A DNA stretch of 64,000 nucleotides from Holothuria scabra. Its lineage: Eukaryota; Echinodermata; Holothuroidea; Aspidochirotida; Holothuriidae. Positions 51,858-63,335 of this stretch are shown here, one piece after another. A program made the position numbers and the translations under genes. Below the pieces are notes generated by a model. That model searched no databases, had not been told where the DNA came from, and saw only the letters and a list, made by a program, of their open reading frames with translations. Within the stretch, counting starts at the first letter, position 1. Each line of letters starts with the position of its first letter. The stretch is from the NCBI GenBank assembly GCA_037179385.1, contig CM074180.1, positions 31,911,455 to 31,975,454 of the forward strand, read 5' to 3'.

Positions 51858-53540
51858 ATCAAAAAGGTGACACATCTAATGGACATTCTTTCACCACACA
51901 TGCGTCCAGAGGCTAAAAGGCTAAATATGCCCAGTAATATAAGTAACAGGGTCCTTATGGACAGAGGCAACCTTCATTACATTGAGGGGAAGATGATTCC
52001 AATCCTTTATGGTTCAAGGCAGAAAACTAAATTTATAACAGTTAGAACTAGTATGTGGGAGACAGAAATGGAAGTCGTGCATTTAACAGGTTCTACGAGT
52101 AGGACGCTGGAGACAATCAACAGGTATGAGAGCTTGGCCAAACACACCTTTGGAAAAAAAGGAGCAATCTACTTTGTCTCTGTCTATCAGTTAAGGGCAA
52201 AAGGTTTAGTTCCTCAAGGAGACTGGTCATTTATCCTGGCTCTCTAGAATAGTCAGAGCCAATGAATCTAGCTGACCGTTTTTGTATGCCCTCAAGCTTG
52301 TCGCACAGGTAAACCTGGTGAGGGTCCCAAACAGTACTGGCGTACTCCAGCACAGGCCGAAGAATTCCTTTATAAGCCATTAATTTGCCATCACCAGGGC
52401 AGGAAGATAGGTCTCTATACAAAATACGAAGAATTTTATTTCCCTTGTTACAGATATTTTGGATATGCTTATTCCAGTTTAGATCTTTAGTGATGGTAAT
52501 TGCTAGATACTTAATACTTACTACCCTTGGGAGCTCAATCCTATTTAGAACATACCTAAAAAATATGGGACTTTTTTTCCGAGCAAAAGTAATAACGCTA
52601 CACTTAGTGGGCTGAAATCTCATGCCCCACATAGAAGCCCTTAGCCCCAACTGCTCGATATCATCCTGAAGTTTATGACAATCTTCATCGTACTCAATAA
52701 TATGGTAACAGACACAATCATCTGCAAAAAGGCAAACCTTGGAAGAAACAACATCGACAATATCATTGATATGTACTAAGAAGAGACTAGGACAGACCCC
52801 TGGGGAACTCCAGACAGAACTTGCATCGGGGTGACCACGTTCCATTGACAACAACAGACTGTTTACCGTCACCAAGAAAGTCATCAACCCAACGAAGAAT
52901 CTGTTTTGAAACACCAAGTATACAGCTTGGTCTTAAGCAGTTCATGAGGAACAGTATCAAAGGCCTTCTCAAAGTCCAAGATAAACACATCAATTTGTTA
53001 ATGGGCATCCAGGGAGGAATCCCAGTCCTCAATTATTGACATGAGTTGTGTTTCGCAACTATGAGACTTATGAAAGGCGCGTTGGGTGGGAGAGAGCACG
53101 TTATATGTTTCAAAATGGTTCATAAGGTTAGAGACAATAATATGTTCTAATTGTTTACAGCAGACACATGTAAGAGAAACAGGCCTATAATTACAAGGTA
53201 GGGAACTGTCACCTTTTTTGAAAATAGGGCAAACATTTGCAGTCTTCCAATCCTCTGGAATGCATTGTTTTGTGAGGGATTGCTGAAAGAGATGGCTTAA
53301 AACAGGTGCAAAATCGGTGGCAATCTCTCTCAGAACCCAAGGATTGATGTCATCTGGTCCCATGCCTTGTTGATTTTAAGACCATGCAAAAGCTTTTCAA
53401 CACCAAAGGTGGATATAGTTATATCATTCATTCTCTTACATGTGGGTCTGATGAGGGGTACAGTATGAAACACTGTTTTAGTGAAGACACTACAGAACTG
53501 GTTATTGCAACACTGTTCTTGCATGGTGGACAATCATGGA
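51858..53540 (-). mobile_element. Decayed non-LTR retrotransposon (CR1/Jockey-type reverse transcriptase), 5'-truncated
   Basis: Minus-strand reverse transcriptase in pieces. 53540-53330 has the region just before the polymerase. 53363-52998 has DDINPWVLREI, IPEDWKTANVCPIFKKGD and NYRPVSLT. 53000-52890 has the first catalytic aspartate block ILDFEKAFDTVPHELL. 52917-52231 has the LFADD catalytic block, then a C-terminal region with WNKHI and LEYASTVWDP. At least three frame changes and several stops mean it is dead. After the coding part the strand runs into a (GAA)n tail at 51857-51831, a normal 3' end for LINEs of the CR1/L2/Jockey group. The 5' end stops near 53540. Confidence 0.85.
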
Positions 53541-54390
53541 TAATCTGAGGAAAATATTTGCTTAGGATGGTGCAGTACTGATATCCACCAGCATCATGCT
53601 GTCACATTTTGATTCTTGATATTGTTTCTTTTGGATGAGAAGCTGAGAATAACCTGGTTGTAGCTTATTTTAAACTCCACTGCTCTGTCTGAAGAAGTCA
53701 TAATAAACAATGAGACATGTTCATCTTTCCTCACATATTTTTCAAAGTTTCGGAGATAATTTAGTTATAGCTATGTTCCTGAGCAAAAGCAAGCAGCAAT
53801 TACGGTAATCATGGAGTTTGAGAAATTCATTTATCTTCCTCCACCATAATGCTTACAACATATTTCCTAGAAGGACTGACCTATTTCAGTGATTGGAAAG
53901 TGCATGCAACCATGGCCAACTATTGCCTACGCACAAGTCCCCAGCTATCAGCACTATCATGATGCTCATACCTTTATCATGACGATGCAAAAGGTACCCC
54001 ACAATATGGAACAACCCATGTGGGAAGTGATTTACTATGTAGAAAAGCAGTTTCCTGTGTGGAATGCAATTCCTACAGGAAATTTGATTTCCTACAGGAA
54101 AATGCCCAAAATCCTACATAAATCCCATGTATACCAATTTCCTGTTGGCAATCATGCGGGGAATTTTTGTAAAGGGTTACATGAGGACTTGGCTAGGTGC
54201 TACCTTGGGCTACTGTTTGTTTGTTTTCTTTGATCTTCCCTTTTGGGAACTCAGCAACACCCCAATGAGGGGTACAAATGCGAAGCTGGCAATGCCAGTT
54301 TCGTGAGACAAACTCACAGTTTAAAGTCTATGATTAAGGAATAGCAGATTGACTACAACCCAGAAAAACTAGACAACAATTTTATTGTCA

Positions 54391-54465
54391 GAGCAGGGAC
54401 TCTTACACACGACCTAAAGGCTAGAAGACGCAGATCATTACCACTGTACCACTTGCTCCTCGCGA
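54391..54465 (-). mobile_element. tRNA-like SINE head, minus strand
   Basis: The minus strand reads AGTGGTACAGTGGTAATGATC (A-box region), then GGTCGTGTGTAAGAGTCCC (B-box region), as in SINE heads. The body and end were not defined. Confidence 0.5.
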
Positions 54466-55268
54466 AAGAGTGCGAGTCACCCTAATCTGTGGGCTACTGA
54501 CAGTAAGCCTATAGACCTTAGCCATCTAACTCCAATAATGCATTGTGCACATGCTTATGTCATGAGTAACATCAGACCTCTCTAAAGGGCCAAAAGGCTA
54601 GCCTATGTGAAGTGGGCTACACAGTCACAAAATTGCTCCCTAATGTAAAAATTGAGCCTTCTGTTGAAGGGCAAGAGAATGACTAGTGTCCTTTATTGAG
54701 AACTTCCATAGACCCTTTGAGACTTAAAAAGAGGGCACTTCAGAATTGCAATCTGGGAAGGATAATTCCATGTATACACCCACAGAAGTGATTCATTACC
54801 ATGGAGAAGCCGTTGTCCTAGTTGTAATTTGGAACAGTAAGGGAATAATCCTTCCCCCAGTGCACTATTTGACTAGTGGAGTATTGTCATAAGGTCTAGT
54901 GGTATCCAGTCGAAATGTCCCCAGACCAAAACATCCTGAATTTTTGCTACCAAAACATCCCTGTGATACTTTATATGGTATACCAAAATGTCCCATAAAG
55001 ATGAATTTAAAGGTCCAATTGAAAATTTGTAGTTGGTAAAATAGGACGGAAATGTCAGAGATGAATTAGAAAAAGGAACAGGCCTATCAAATGGAAGGAT
55101 GGATTTAGGAATGGGCCTAGGCTATGTCTATTCGAGTGTGAGGAGTGCTTAGCCTAAATAAATTTGCCTTTACAATTGATCTGTGCTAAAAAAACGAAAA
55201 ATGGTTTAAGTCTATTGTTATTGCATGATTACATGTACTGTATAGGGAAAATACATTATACAGCAAAG

Positions 55269-56656
55269 TAGTGTTCGACCGGTCATCTGTTAGGTAATCG
55301 GCATCGGGCCAATTATTGCGTTATCCGTAAATAATCGGCATCAGTAAAATTCTGCCATCCAACTGACCACTACCACCAATTATTTGCAAACTGGAAAAAG
55401 GGGCTAAATTTACTTGAAACTTGCTCTTAATTTCGTTAAAATTCCCCTAAATACTCAATCCTTTAACTTCCCGCCAAAACGGGATGCATTGATAATCACA
55501 AACGTATACATTTTACCCCTGCCATGGGAATGATCATTTGATGTTTTCTGCTATAACCCGGTAGTATTACTTGGAATTTGATTTAGAAGTGCATTCAAGG
55601 TGTATTCTTGCTGTCTCGCAGAAAGCGCTGCATAAGTTGCTGTACAAACTGTTCTGCACAAAACACATAGTACAGACTATCTAGCTGCAGTGTTTCACCG
55701 TTTTTTCAAATCCCCAAGCTTTGCATACATATCTGTGCACGTTTTGTACACATAGCACTTAGAATCTTGTGAAATTCTGAGGTTATTACCTTGCATAAAT
55801 TAAGTCATTCCCATCATGCCTTCCGTAATGTTATTTAAGGTAGGACTTCAGCAATGTTGTTATACCACGTCATTGCAAACAAAAACAGTAATGCACATGG
55901 TCTCTTGCAGCAAACTTCTTGGCCCACCCATGCACTACACTTGCGTGCGTGTCCGTTTTTACCGCCAAACAAGGCATCATATTTTGCTCGGTGACATCAT
56001 ATGCAAAAGATCCATTGCAAAATTTAAATTGGCCCCTGCTTCGTGATTGCATTTCAGTTGCAGATTCTTTTTAAACAAGATGGAAGTTTTGGACGAGAAC
56101 TGCTAAAAATATACAGGGATATTTATATCGGGAAGGAACCATAAGATACGTTATACAGGGGCCCAGAACTGCTAAGATTATGATGATTGCTTTACATGGG
56201 GTTCGTTAAAGCGGGAGAGTAGCTACAGTACTGTACATTAACACAACTACAAACCAGTAAAGTAAAAGAAAGGAATGTTCCGACATGATTGGGAGATGAA
56301 AACTAGACAGAGCATGATGTTGGCCTTAGAACTAAATTATCAAAGGGCATGTGACATCGACTGCAAACAATTGTACAAAATTAAGGGTTGATTTGTATTG
56401 CCACTTTTGAGGTGAAAATATGTCGCCTACAACAATGATATCCCGTTCGTGAAACAAAACTATTCCCAAAATTTTCCATCCTGAACTGGTTATGGTTATA
56501 CGATATGCACGAAGCAAGGGGCACGTACTAAAGTGACAAACATGTGACTTCCCTCTTTCTAATAATCAGTGATCGGTGATCGGCATCGGGCCGATTGTTA
56601 AATTAAACAATTGGTAATCGGGTATTACCGATTATAGCATAATCGGTCGAACACTA
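55269..56656. mobile_element. Non-autonomous hAT-like DNA transposon, 1388 bp
   Basis: Ends are inverted copies of TAGTGTTCGACCG. A perfect 8 bp direct repeat, CAGCAAAG, flanks it (55261-55268 and 56657-56664), the duplication length of hAT elements. Subterminal DNA on both sides repeats a GGTAATCGG/GATCGGCATCGGGCC motif in several copies, likely transposase binding sites. No transposase reading frame is visible, so it would depend on another element. Confidence 0.85.
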
Positions 56657-57054
56657 CAGCAAAGGTTGGGTAGGCCTAGGCCTAATTGACATGTACATAC
56701 CTTCTGACAAGATTTCTGTTCTCTTATTAATAACAGAGAAAGTAAAAGGAGCAATTTCATACAAACATATAAAATAAATTTATTTAGGCCTGAATCAATT
56801 ACATACAACAGGTAGGCAATGTTAAGCAACCTTTCTTTGCGATGTTATGAACATTTCACAATACATAATATAAGTTCAAGTTTTTACAGAATTTGCATAC
56901 AACTTGAATTATTTCAACTAAAGTAAACATAAACAACTCAGTTTCTTTTACAATATAAAACAGGGACATTTTGACACGAGGGACATTTTGACCAACAGTG
57001 GGAACGTCTTGGTACAGGGAAGTTTTGGTGTGGGTACTTTTCGACTGGTAAGCG

Positions 57055-57430
57055 GTATAGCCTATTATAGGCCTACAGTAGGCTAGGCCTATAGCTTAGC
57101 CAAGGTACGGTTAGCATGGGTCTACAATCAGAAGGCTAGCCCCTAGGGTAACTCACACTCTTGGGGTTGGCTTACATTAAGCAATGGCATTTAAAGCATT
57201 ATAATTTAAGGCTATAATAGGCTAGCCAACACCTAAACTAAACTAACGTTAGGCCTAGCCTATACCAAAGGTTAGGCTAGGGGCTAGGCTATAGTAGTAA
57301 TACTAATAGTAGTAAATTATACTGAGTAACTTAGGCTACACAGCTTAGGCCTTAGTGCTTCTCAGCCGTTTTCTGGGCTCACAGGTTTAAAATAAAATTT
57401 ATACCCTGGTACACCTAGGTCCTTGGGCTA
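57055..57430 (+). repeat. TAGGCCTA-rich low-complexity stretch
   Basis: Dense, irregular repeats of TAGGCCTA, GGCTAGGC and CTAGCC. No reading frame or RNA is apparent. Confidence 0.6.
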
Positions 57431-57550
57431 GATATGGGGACGTTTGTCTGGGAAGTGCCCAAAATCAATAACGTTAGGCCTACCGTTTTTTTTCAAAATC
57501 GGCATGCGTACACCATATGTATAGGCATAGGCCTATGCATTATTCTTGCT

Positions 57551-57805
57551 TTTTCTAAAGTCCTCCCGACCCTCTGGCAAAGGGCCGTTCGGCGAAACCA
57601 AACTTGATACTGCTTCCCGAAGAAGCTAATACGTCCACTGAAGGACAACACTTAACGACCAACCTCGCGGCCTTCAGACCATTTTCATCATTGGTCTGTC
57701 ATGTATGGCTCCATTCTTGACTGGATGAAAAGAACAGATACTACACATGATCTTAGCCAAAAGGCCGAGAAGCGATAGATTTATTCGCTTTGTGGAAAGC
57801 TCTGA
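57551..57805 (-). mobile_element. U2 snRNA-headed retroposed element, 255 bp
   Basis: Minus strand. A 47 nt core (57776-57730) reads like the 5' end of U2 snRNA: ATCGCTTCTCGGCCTTTTGG, then CTAAGATCATGTGTAGTATC and TGTTCTT. It includes the GTAGTA branch-site pairing segment with one visible difference from the usual U2 sequence. The rest is not U2: it has several small hairpins (for example CAGACCA/TGGTCTG and GCTTC-TTCGG-GAAGC) and no Sm-site block. The whole unit, including 29 bp before the U2 start, is bounded by a perfect 14 bp direct repeat, GCATTATTCTTGCT (57537-57550 and 57806-57819), a retroposition footprint. So this is an inserted chimera or SINE-like element, not a standard U2 gene. 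Confidence 0.75.
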
Positions 57806-58229
57806 GCATTATTCTTGCTAACAATTCCAGCATACGTCGTGGTCGGCTCGCAAAATTAACATCGAGAACAACGAAGAATCTAGCTTAGACAAGTATACAA
57901 CACAACATAGGCTACCGAGACGTACACATACAGCTCACGTACGTCGTCTAACTGTTAGTCATATTCACACAGAGATATTTCATACATCGCGGATTTGGTA
58001 CCACTATGAAGTTATTTCAATACTCATCCAAAGATTCCAGCGGTCATAGTTGTAAATGGCACACAGATTTTGAATTGAGGACGCACTGTAAAAATTAGGG
58101 AAGTCGCAGTAAGGTCTATAGCGCTTACAATGCTAAATCTCATTCTGAAGAGGTCAAATCAAACGAAGTCCATCATCCGTCCATTGACACTCAACAGAGG
58201 ATTTTGCAAAAATTTTTTTGAAGTTTTGA

Positions 58230-58677
58230 CTCCCCATTGACTTCGCACGTGAACCACTTTTCAAAAAATTTGTAAGTCCAGATGTACCTGAGGGGGTGAG
58301 TTTTGTTTTGAGCGCCAAGGTCACTCCCGACGGGCCAACGCCCTCATACTTGACACACGTGTAGAGTGACGCTAGGAATTTTTTTCAACCCCCCTTTACG
58401 GGGTATCCCCTCTTCGTTTGGGAAGGGGGGGCCCCCAAAGTTGGCTTACTCCTGTAATTTGCCTCCCATTGACTTTGCACGTGAACCACTTTTCAAAAAA
58501 ATTGTAAGTCCAGATGTACCTGAGGGGGTGAGTTTTGTTTTGAGCGCCAAGGCCACTCCCGACGGGCCAACGCCCTCAAACTTCACACACGTGTAGAGTG
58601 ACACTAGGAATTTTTTCAACCCCCCTTTATGGGGTATCTCCCTGTTCGTTTGGGAAGGGGGAGCCACTCAAAACAAA
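58230..58677 (+). repeat. Tandem duplication, unit about 232 bp
   Basis: 58230-58461 and 58462-58677 share TGACTT(C/T)GCACGTGAACCAC, TCCAGATGTACCTGAGGGGG, GACGGGCCAACGCCCTC and the end TTCGTTTGGGAAGGGGG. The second copy is slightly short. Confidence 0.88.
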
Positions 58678-58973
58678 ACTCATATTTAAAATATATCCAC
58701 ATTATTTTTTTTAACAATGAGGCTGTGGCATTGGGGAAATAAATAGGGAACATCAGTTTAAGCAAAACGAGAAAGAACAAGTGGCGTGCCCCTGATTGAT
58801 AGGTGACACCCAGGGTTAATTACCGCCTCTATTGGTTTACTGAATGAGTGTCATCCTGGTGTGGGGATTAAGGGTAGGGATACATGGAAGGTACCGGCCG
58901 GTTCCTGTGCTATCAGAGATTATGCGAACTGATTTATCAGTATCATTGTCGTATTGTCATTCCTAGCTAAAGG

Positions 58974-60314
58974 CGGTCCTACTAATGAATGCCCGTGAAT
59001 GCCCGGTTTCTGCAATGAATGCCTGGCCTCTGGTAATGAATGCCTGGCCTCTGACAATCAATGCCTGGCCTCTGACAATGAATGCCTGGCCTCTGTCAAT
59101 GGATGCATGGCATCTGACAATGGATGCATGTGAATGTGTTATTGATTGCTTGACCAGTGAATGAAGGCTCGTGATGCATTATTGTGACTTTGACCTAAAA
59201 GTTTTTCTCTTCTTTTGCTACTTACCCAAATAAACACTGAGGTGCAAGCCAATTCCCCATTAATTTTATATGCGAGAACTTCAGGTATGAATTAGTTAGC
59301 ATTGCACAGTTAGCACAGCACACTGATTCAGTGTATTTTCCATAGGCACACTATTTTTTTCGAAATGTGGAAAATATTTTGCCCTTTGCAGAGTAGGGTA
59401 AAAATGTATCCCACGGTGAGAATCGGTGCATGGAAGTCGGATATCCCATACAGAAAGGGTGATTGCATGGACCGGACGGCCATCAAGGTTGGATAGGCCG
59501 GCATCATGCGTTTTGGGGGGACTGTTGGAATAAACAATACAGTATCCCAACCCAGAGCATGGTGACACCAAAAGGAGACAGCTGATATTTAGGAAGAAGT
59601 GAAATCACAAGATATGACTGTACCTGCAGGAAATTAATCTAATATCCTGTACAAGGAATCGCTGGATATGGATATGTTTAAGAAGGCAGTGATGTGCTAG
59701 GCGGGGGGAGCCCCCCCCCCCCCATCCCAAAAACTTTCTGCAAAGTTTAAAACTAGGGCAAGAATTTCGGGGGAAATTCTGCCAGAAATTCGGGAAAAAT
59801 TTCAGAAAAGACGGCATGGTTTTTCAGAAAATGCCCTGAAAAAAGATATGCCCAAAAGATTGAAAAAACCTCATAGTTGCATTCCATGAAAAACGCAAAA
59901 GGCTATTATTCGCAGTGGGTTTTACGTACCGTACTGTCTTCCACACCACACAGCCCGAAATGGTCGAATATCCGAATTCTTTCAAGCATTTTCCAGAAAA
60001 AAGAAATATGGTAGCATAATTACGAAAAATTAAAGAGATAAAAAATCGCTACTCATTTGAGAAACCTGAATCGATCACTCAAAAGCCTGTTTTTAAATCT
60101 TGTGTTATACAATGAGCCGTAGAACTCTATCTAAGCTAACTTAACTTTCATTTACAAGTCGGGAAATCAATAACGCCACGGGCATTCATTGTTAGAGGCC
60201 AGGAAATCATTCACAAGGGCCAGGCATTCATTCACAAGGGCCAGGCATTCATTGTCAGAAGCCAGACATTCATTGCAGAGGCCGGGCATTCACGGGGATT
60301 CATTAGTAGGACCC
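58974..60314. mobile_element. Non-autonomous DNA transposon with minisatellite ends, 1341 bp
   Basis: Outer ends read GGTCCTACTAATGAATGCCC on the left and the same, with one change, inverted on the right. A perfect 8 bp direct repeat GCTAAAGG (58966-58973, 60315-60322) marks the insertion. Both ends continue into inverted minisatellite arrays of about 26 bp units containing TGAATGCCTGGCCTCTG (left about 59000-59110, right about 60190-60290). An 8 bp duplication allows hAT, P or Merlin; the GG start leans to Merlin-like ends but that is weak. No transposase is seen. Confidence 0.82.
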
Positions 60315-60930
60315 GCTAAAGGTCCCTTTGAAGCAGGCGAACGCAACGCATTAAAATATATAAAATTTTCATACCCGCAAGATCCATGGACGTCACCAAA
60401 GGAGGGGGGAGTTGCGAACGACCCTCCTGTGCTTTTTTACATAAACGTTGAAAGTATGTACCAAAAGTCGAAAAAGGATTTCTTCTGCCATTGAAAAGTG
60501 TAAATTTCTTTTGAAATGTTAAATGCCTTATCTCACTGCACTGCATGTAGATCGAGTCCCCCAGATGACTATTTTACCCCTTAATTTTTGTAAAGAGCCG
60601 TCCAATATGGCAAGTCCTGTTGCATGTATGTAGTTACACCTTTCCATAGTATTATGATCATATATCTAATAGTGCTTTTCATGAAATACCGTTAAAATAT
60701 GTTTTTTAACAGAACAACCATTTTTATTGAAACCATATTAGAGCGATATGTTCATCTCTTGAATTCTGTTCATTTTGTGTGAGTAAACTGCTTCATGTCA
60801 GCATAGGCTCATTATACATAAATACTAAAACGAAAGTGGACCTGCGGGATATTTCAAATTGACTTAAAATCCCAATGAAGTGGTGGTACCGATATGTAAG
60901 GGATAAGTCGCATTTATAATAAATAATAAA

Positions 60931-61009
60931 CCGTCTAGACTCCCGGTTGGCAAAATAAGGGTTGAGGCGAAGTCGAGACCATTATGTTGCTAATTTGGAG
61001 TCAAGACGG
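60931..61009. repeat. Short fold-back element, about 80 bp
   Basis: CCGTCTAGACTCC and inverted CCGTCTTGACTCC continue through TTNGCAANATAANGG on both arms, leaving a short GAGGCGAAGTCGAG loop. A compact hairpin repeat. Confidence 0.7.
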
Positions 61010-61892
61010 CTTATGAGACAGTAATGATCAGACAAATGTGGTTTATTCCTACCACTGAAAATGTGTGAAAAACTTTACCTTTATCACTTTCTTTACGTTT
61101 ATTGACGGTGATCTCTGCTCAACCAATCAGAATGCAGGATTACCAACAACGGACGGTAGAGCTGGGAGCATTGAAAATTAACTTCCTTTTTCCATGCATA
61201 CGTATCAATCTGAGTGATGACTAAATCATTTTTCTAAGTCTCAGCTAACTTCTTTTGTTTTTCCCCCAATTGTTGCTGGGCGTTTTCAATTTTTTACCTT
61301 TCCATTTCCTCTTTCAATGGAATAAATGACACTATTTTCTAGGTCTTGAAGGAGAATGGTTGAAGATAACAACCAAGTGCATTGGTAAAATCGCATTGTG
61401 CACAAATTACTGTTCTGTTTTATAGAGCCTGATATCTTAAGTAGTGCGCTGGTCATTGCAAATTTGCAGTAGCGTAACCAGACTTTTTCAGTTGGGGTCT
61501 GAGGGGGGGGGGCAAAGGTTGATGTCGGGGGGGGGGGGCAAGCAGGAATAACACTTTCTAAGCTGAGCGCCATCATTGGTCGGCGCATAGTGTACAGAGA
61601 AAATTTTGGCTAAAAATGCCTCAGATTGCGGAAATGGAACTTCTCAGTGTCTTCGGCCCTGTTAGTTTCAGCTAAATATCCCTTATTTTTTGAAACACAT
61701 GGTTGGAAATTTATACTTCCACTATGAATGTTTACTACATGCCAAAGAGGGACCTGTTTGACAGCTAGAGTCTAAATAGGGTGGTCGAAAAGGTTCTCCA
61801 CTACGTCAAAGCGTCGTTTGTTCCTCCGTTTATTGCACCAGCTGGCCATTTAACTGTTTTATACTTGGAAATAGTCTTACCATGCATGCCTT

Positions 61893-62206
61893 AAAGGCCC
61901 AATTCTCTCACCGCAAACAGTACCAATGCTCCTAACCTTCTTACTTAAGCCCCTTCCGCAATTGTCTGAAATTCATCCTCATCCAGACACAATCTCAGCC
62001 TGGTTTATTGCTTCAGGGTGAGTATGTATGTAATCAAAACACCCTCGGCGCAGTTAATGCTGTGCAATACAAGCTTTGGTGTCTTGCACTGTTTTGCTCT
62101 GCACTGTTTGAATTAGCAGTCAATCAAAATGCCGAGCCAATTGAGTCGGAGTTTCTGTTACCCCACACAAGAAGTGTACTTTGGGGTGAGAGGATTGGTC
62201 CTTTGA
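61893..62206 (+). mobile_element. MITE family B, best-preserved copy (314 bp)
   Basis: Ends AAAGGCCCAATTCTCTCACC and inverted AAAGGACCAATCCTCTCACC. The interior matches the copies at 41456 and 30950-31207 over almost the full length. Any small reading frame inside is incidental. Confidence 0.75.
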
Positions 62207-62662
62207 TTTAAACTACGAAAATCTAAACCTGCACATCAATTATGTTTAATTAATCACACACATGTCAAGAAAAACAAATGCAAAATTTCTCAATTGAATG
62301 ACTCATGGTTTTTATTTGTATAAAGTTTGATTTATGCCTAATCAAAATCACGATTGGCCACTCTAAGTTCCCACTGAAATTGCTATTGTATGGAAACCTT
62401 AAGGGGGGGGGGGGGATTTGCTTGCTTTTAAAATCAACTGTATGCTTTTACTCTCTTGTTTTGTTCTTGACTTTTGCCCAGTAAAGAAATAAAACCAGGG
62501 CTATTTCTTTCTGTTTTAAGAAAAAATATATTAGTAGGAGCAAAACAAAGAAAATTTTAGTAACTACTGTACAATATCTTGACTCATTTGTAAAACTTCT
62601 ACTCCCACCCTACCCCACACAGCACACACATGCATAAAAGATGTCTATGGCTACGCTAGCTA

Positions 62663-62852
62663 CAATCCTCGACAAAAATACATGGGACCAAGGAAGTTGC
62701 AAGTCCCTGATGGGACAAACCCCGATCCCGTATCAAGGTTGAAGTTTCAGGACGCCTTGGGCTGCCACAAGATTGAATGGGGCGTGATGGGGGATAATGA
62801 TCCGTTCATTGCCTGTTTTGCTTGTTTTTCCCACCCTTTTTGTCGAGGATTG
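62663..62852. mobile_element. MITE-like element with 16 bp perfect inverted ends, 190 bp
   Basis: CAATCCTCGACAAAAA at the left and its exact inverse at the right. No clear target duplication. The internal 62-codon open frame has no recognisable protein. Confidence 0.65.
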
Positions 62853-63304
62853 TTGCCTAATACAAGTTAATTGTCAATTTCTTGTGTTTGGAGACGCACA
62901 GAAAAAATAATGAATGAAAATGGTTAGGCAGTGGCATTATCTAATACTACGCATGCAGTCCCTTGTTTCAATTTTGAATTTTAGGCGTTCTTAACCCTTT
63001 ACCGTTGTGCTCCATTCGGGGCATATTTGCGGACGTAGCACACCCCTCATCAGCTTCCGTAGGCTATTGACCCCGTGACCTTAAACTATTGTCTCTCTCT
63101 CGTTGTTGTGGCCGAATTTTCAAGTGACATAAGTGACATACATGACATACATAATGCCAGAGGAACAATATTTATCAGGACGCAAAAAGTTTGGGGAGTC
63201 TGAACAACATCGGGGGGGGGGGGGGCTAGGCCCCGCCCTAGGCACTCTGTGGCTACGCGACTGACTTCAAAGTATCTGCAGTCTTTAATCCTACCCCATC
63301 TTAC

Positions 63305-63335
63305 CAGGGAGGTGTAACTAGATCACACCTCCCTG
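63305..63335. other. Perfect 11 bp hairpin
   Basis: CAGGGAGGTGT and ACACCTCCCTG around a 9 nt loop. No poly-U or gene next to it; role unknown. Confidence 0.6.

Larger units (their letters stand above)
51422..54176. repeat. Inverted-repeat bracket around the LINE, rich in TTTCCTGTAGGAA palindromes
   Basis: The left edge reads CCCTTACAAAAATTTCC (51422-51438). The right edge, read inward on the other strand, starts CCCTTTACAAAAATTCC (54176-54160). Inside each edge, for about 130 bp, come several copies of the near-palindrome TTTCCTGTAGGAA. This looks like a fold-back or MITE-like element of roughly 1 kb into which the LINE inserted. No clear target duplication was found, so the outer limits are approximate. 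Confidence 0.5.

Noticed and set aside
51867..52247. A 126-codon plus-strand frame
   Set aside because: It is the antisense shadow of the C-terminal part of the minus-strand LINE.
57551..57776. A normal U2 snRNA gene
   Set aside because: Similarity ends after about 47 nt, no Sm-site block is visible, and the unit lies between retroposition direct repeats.
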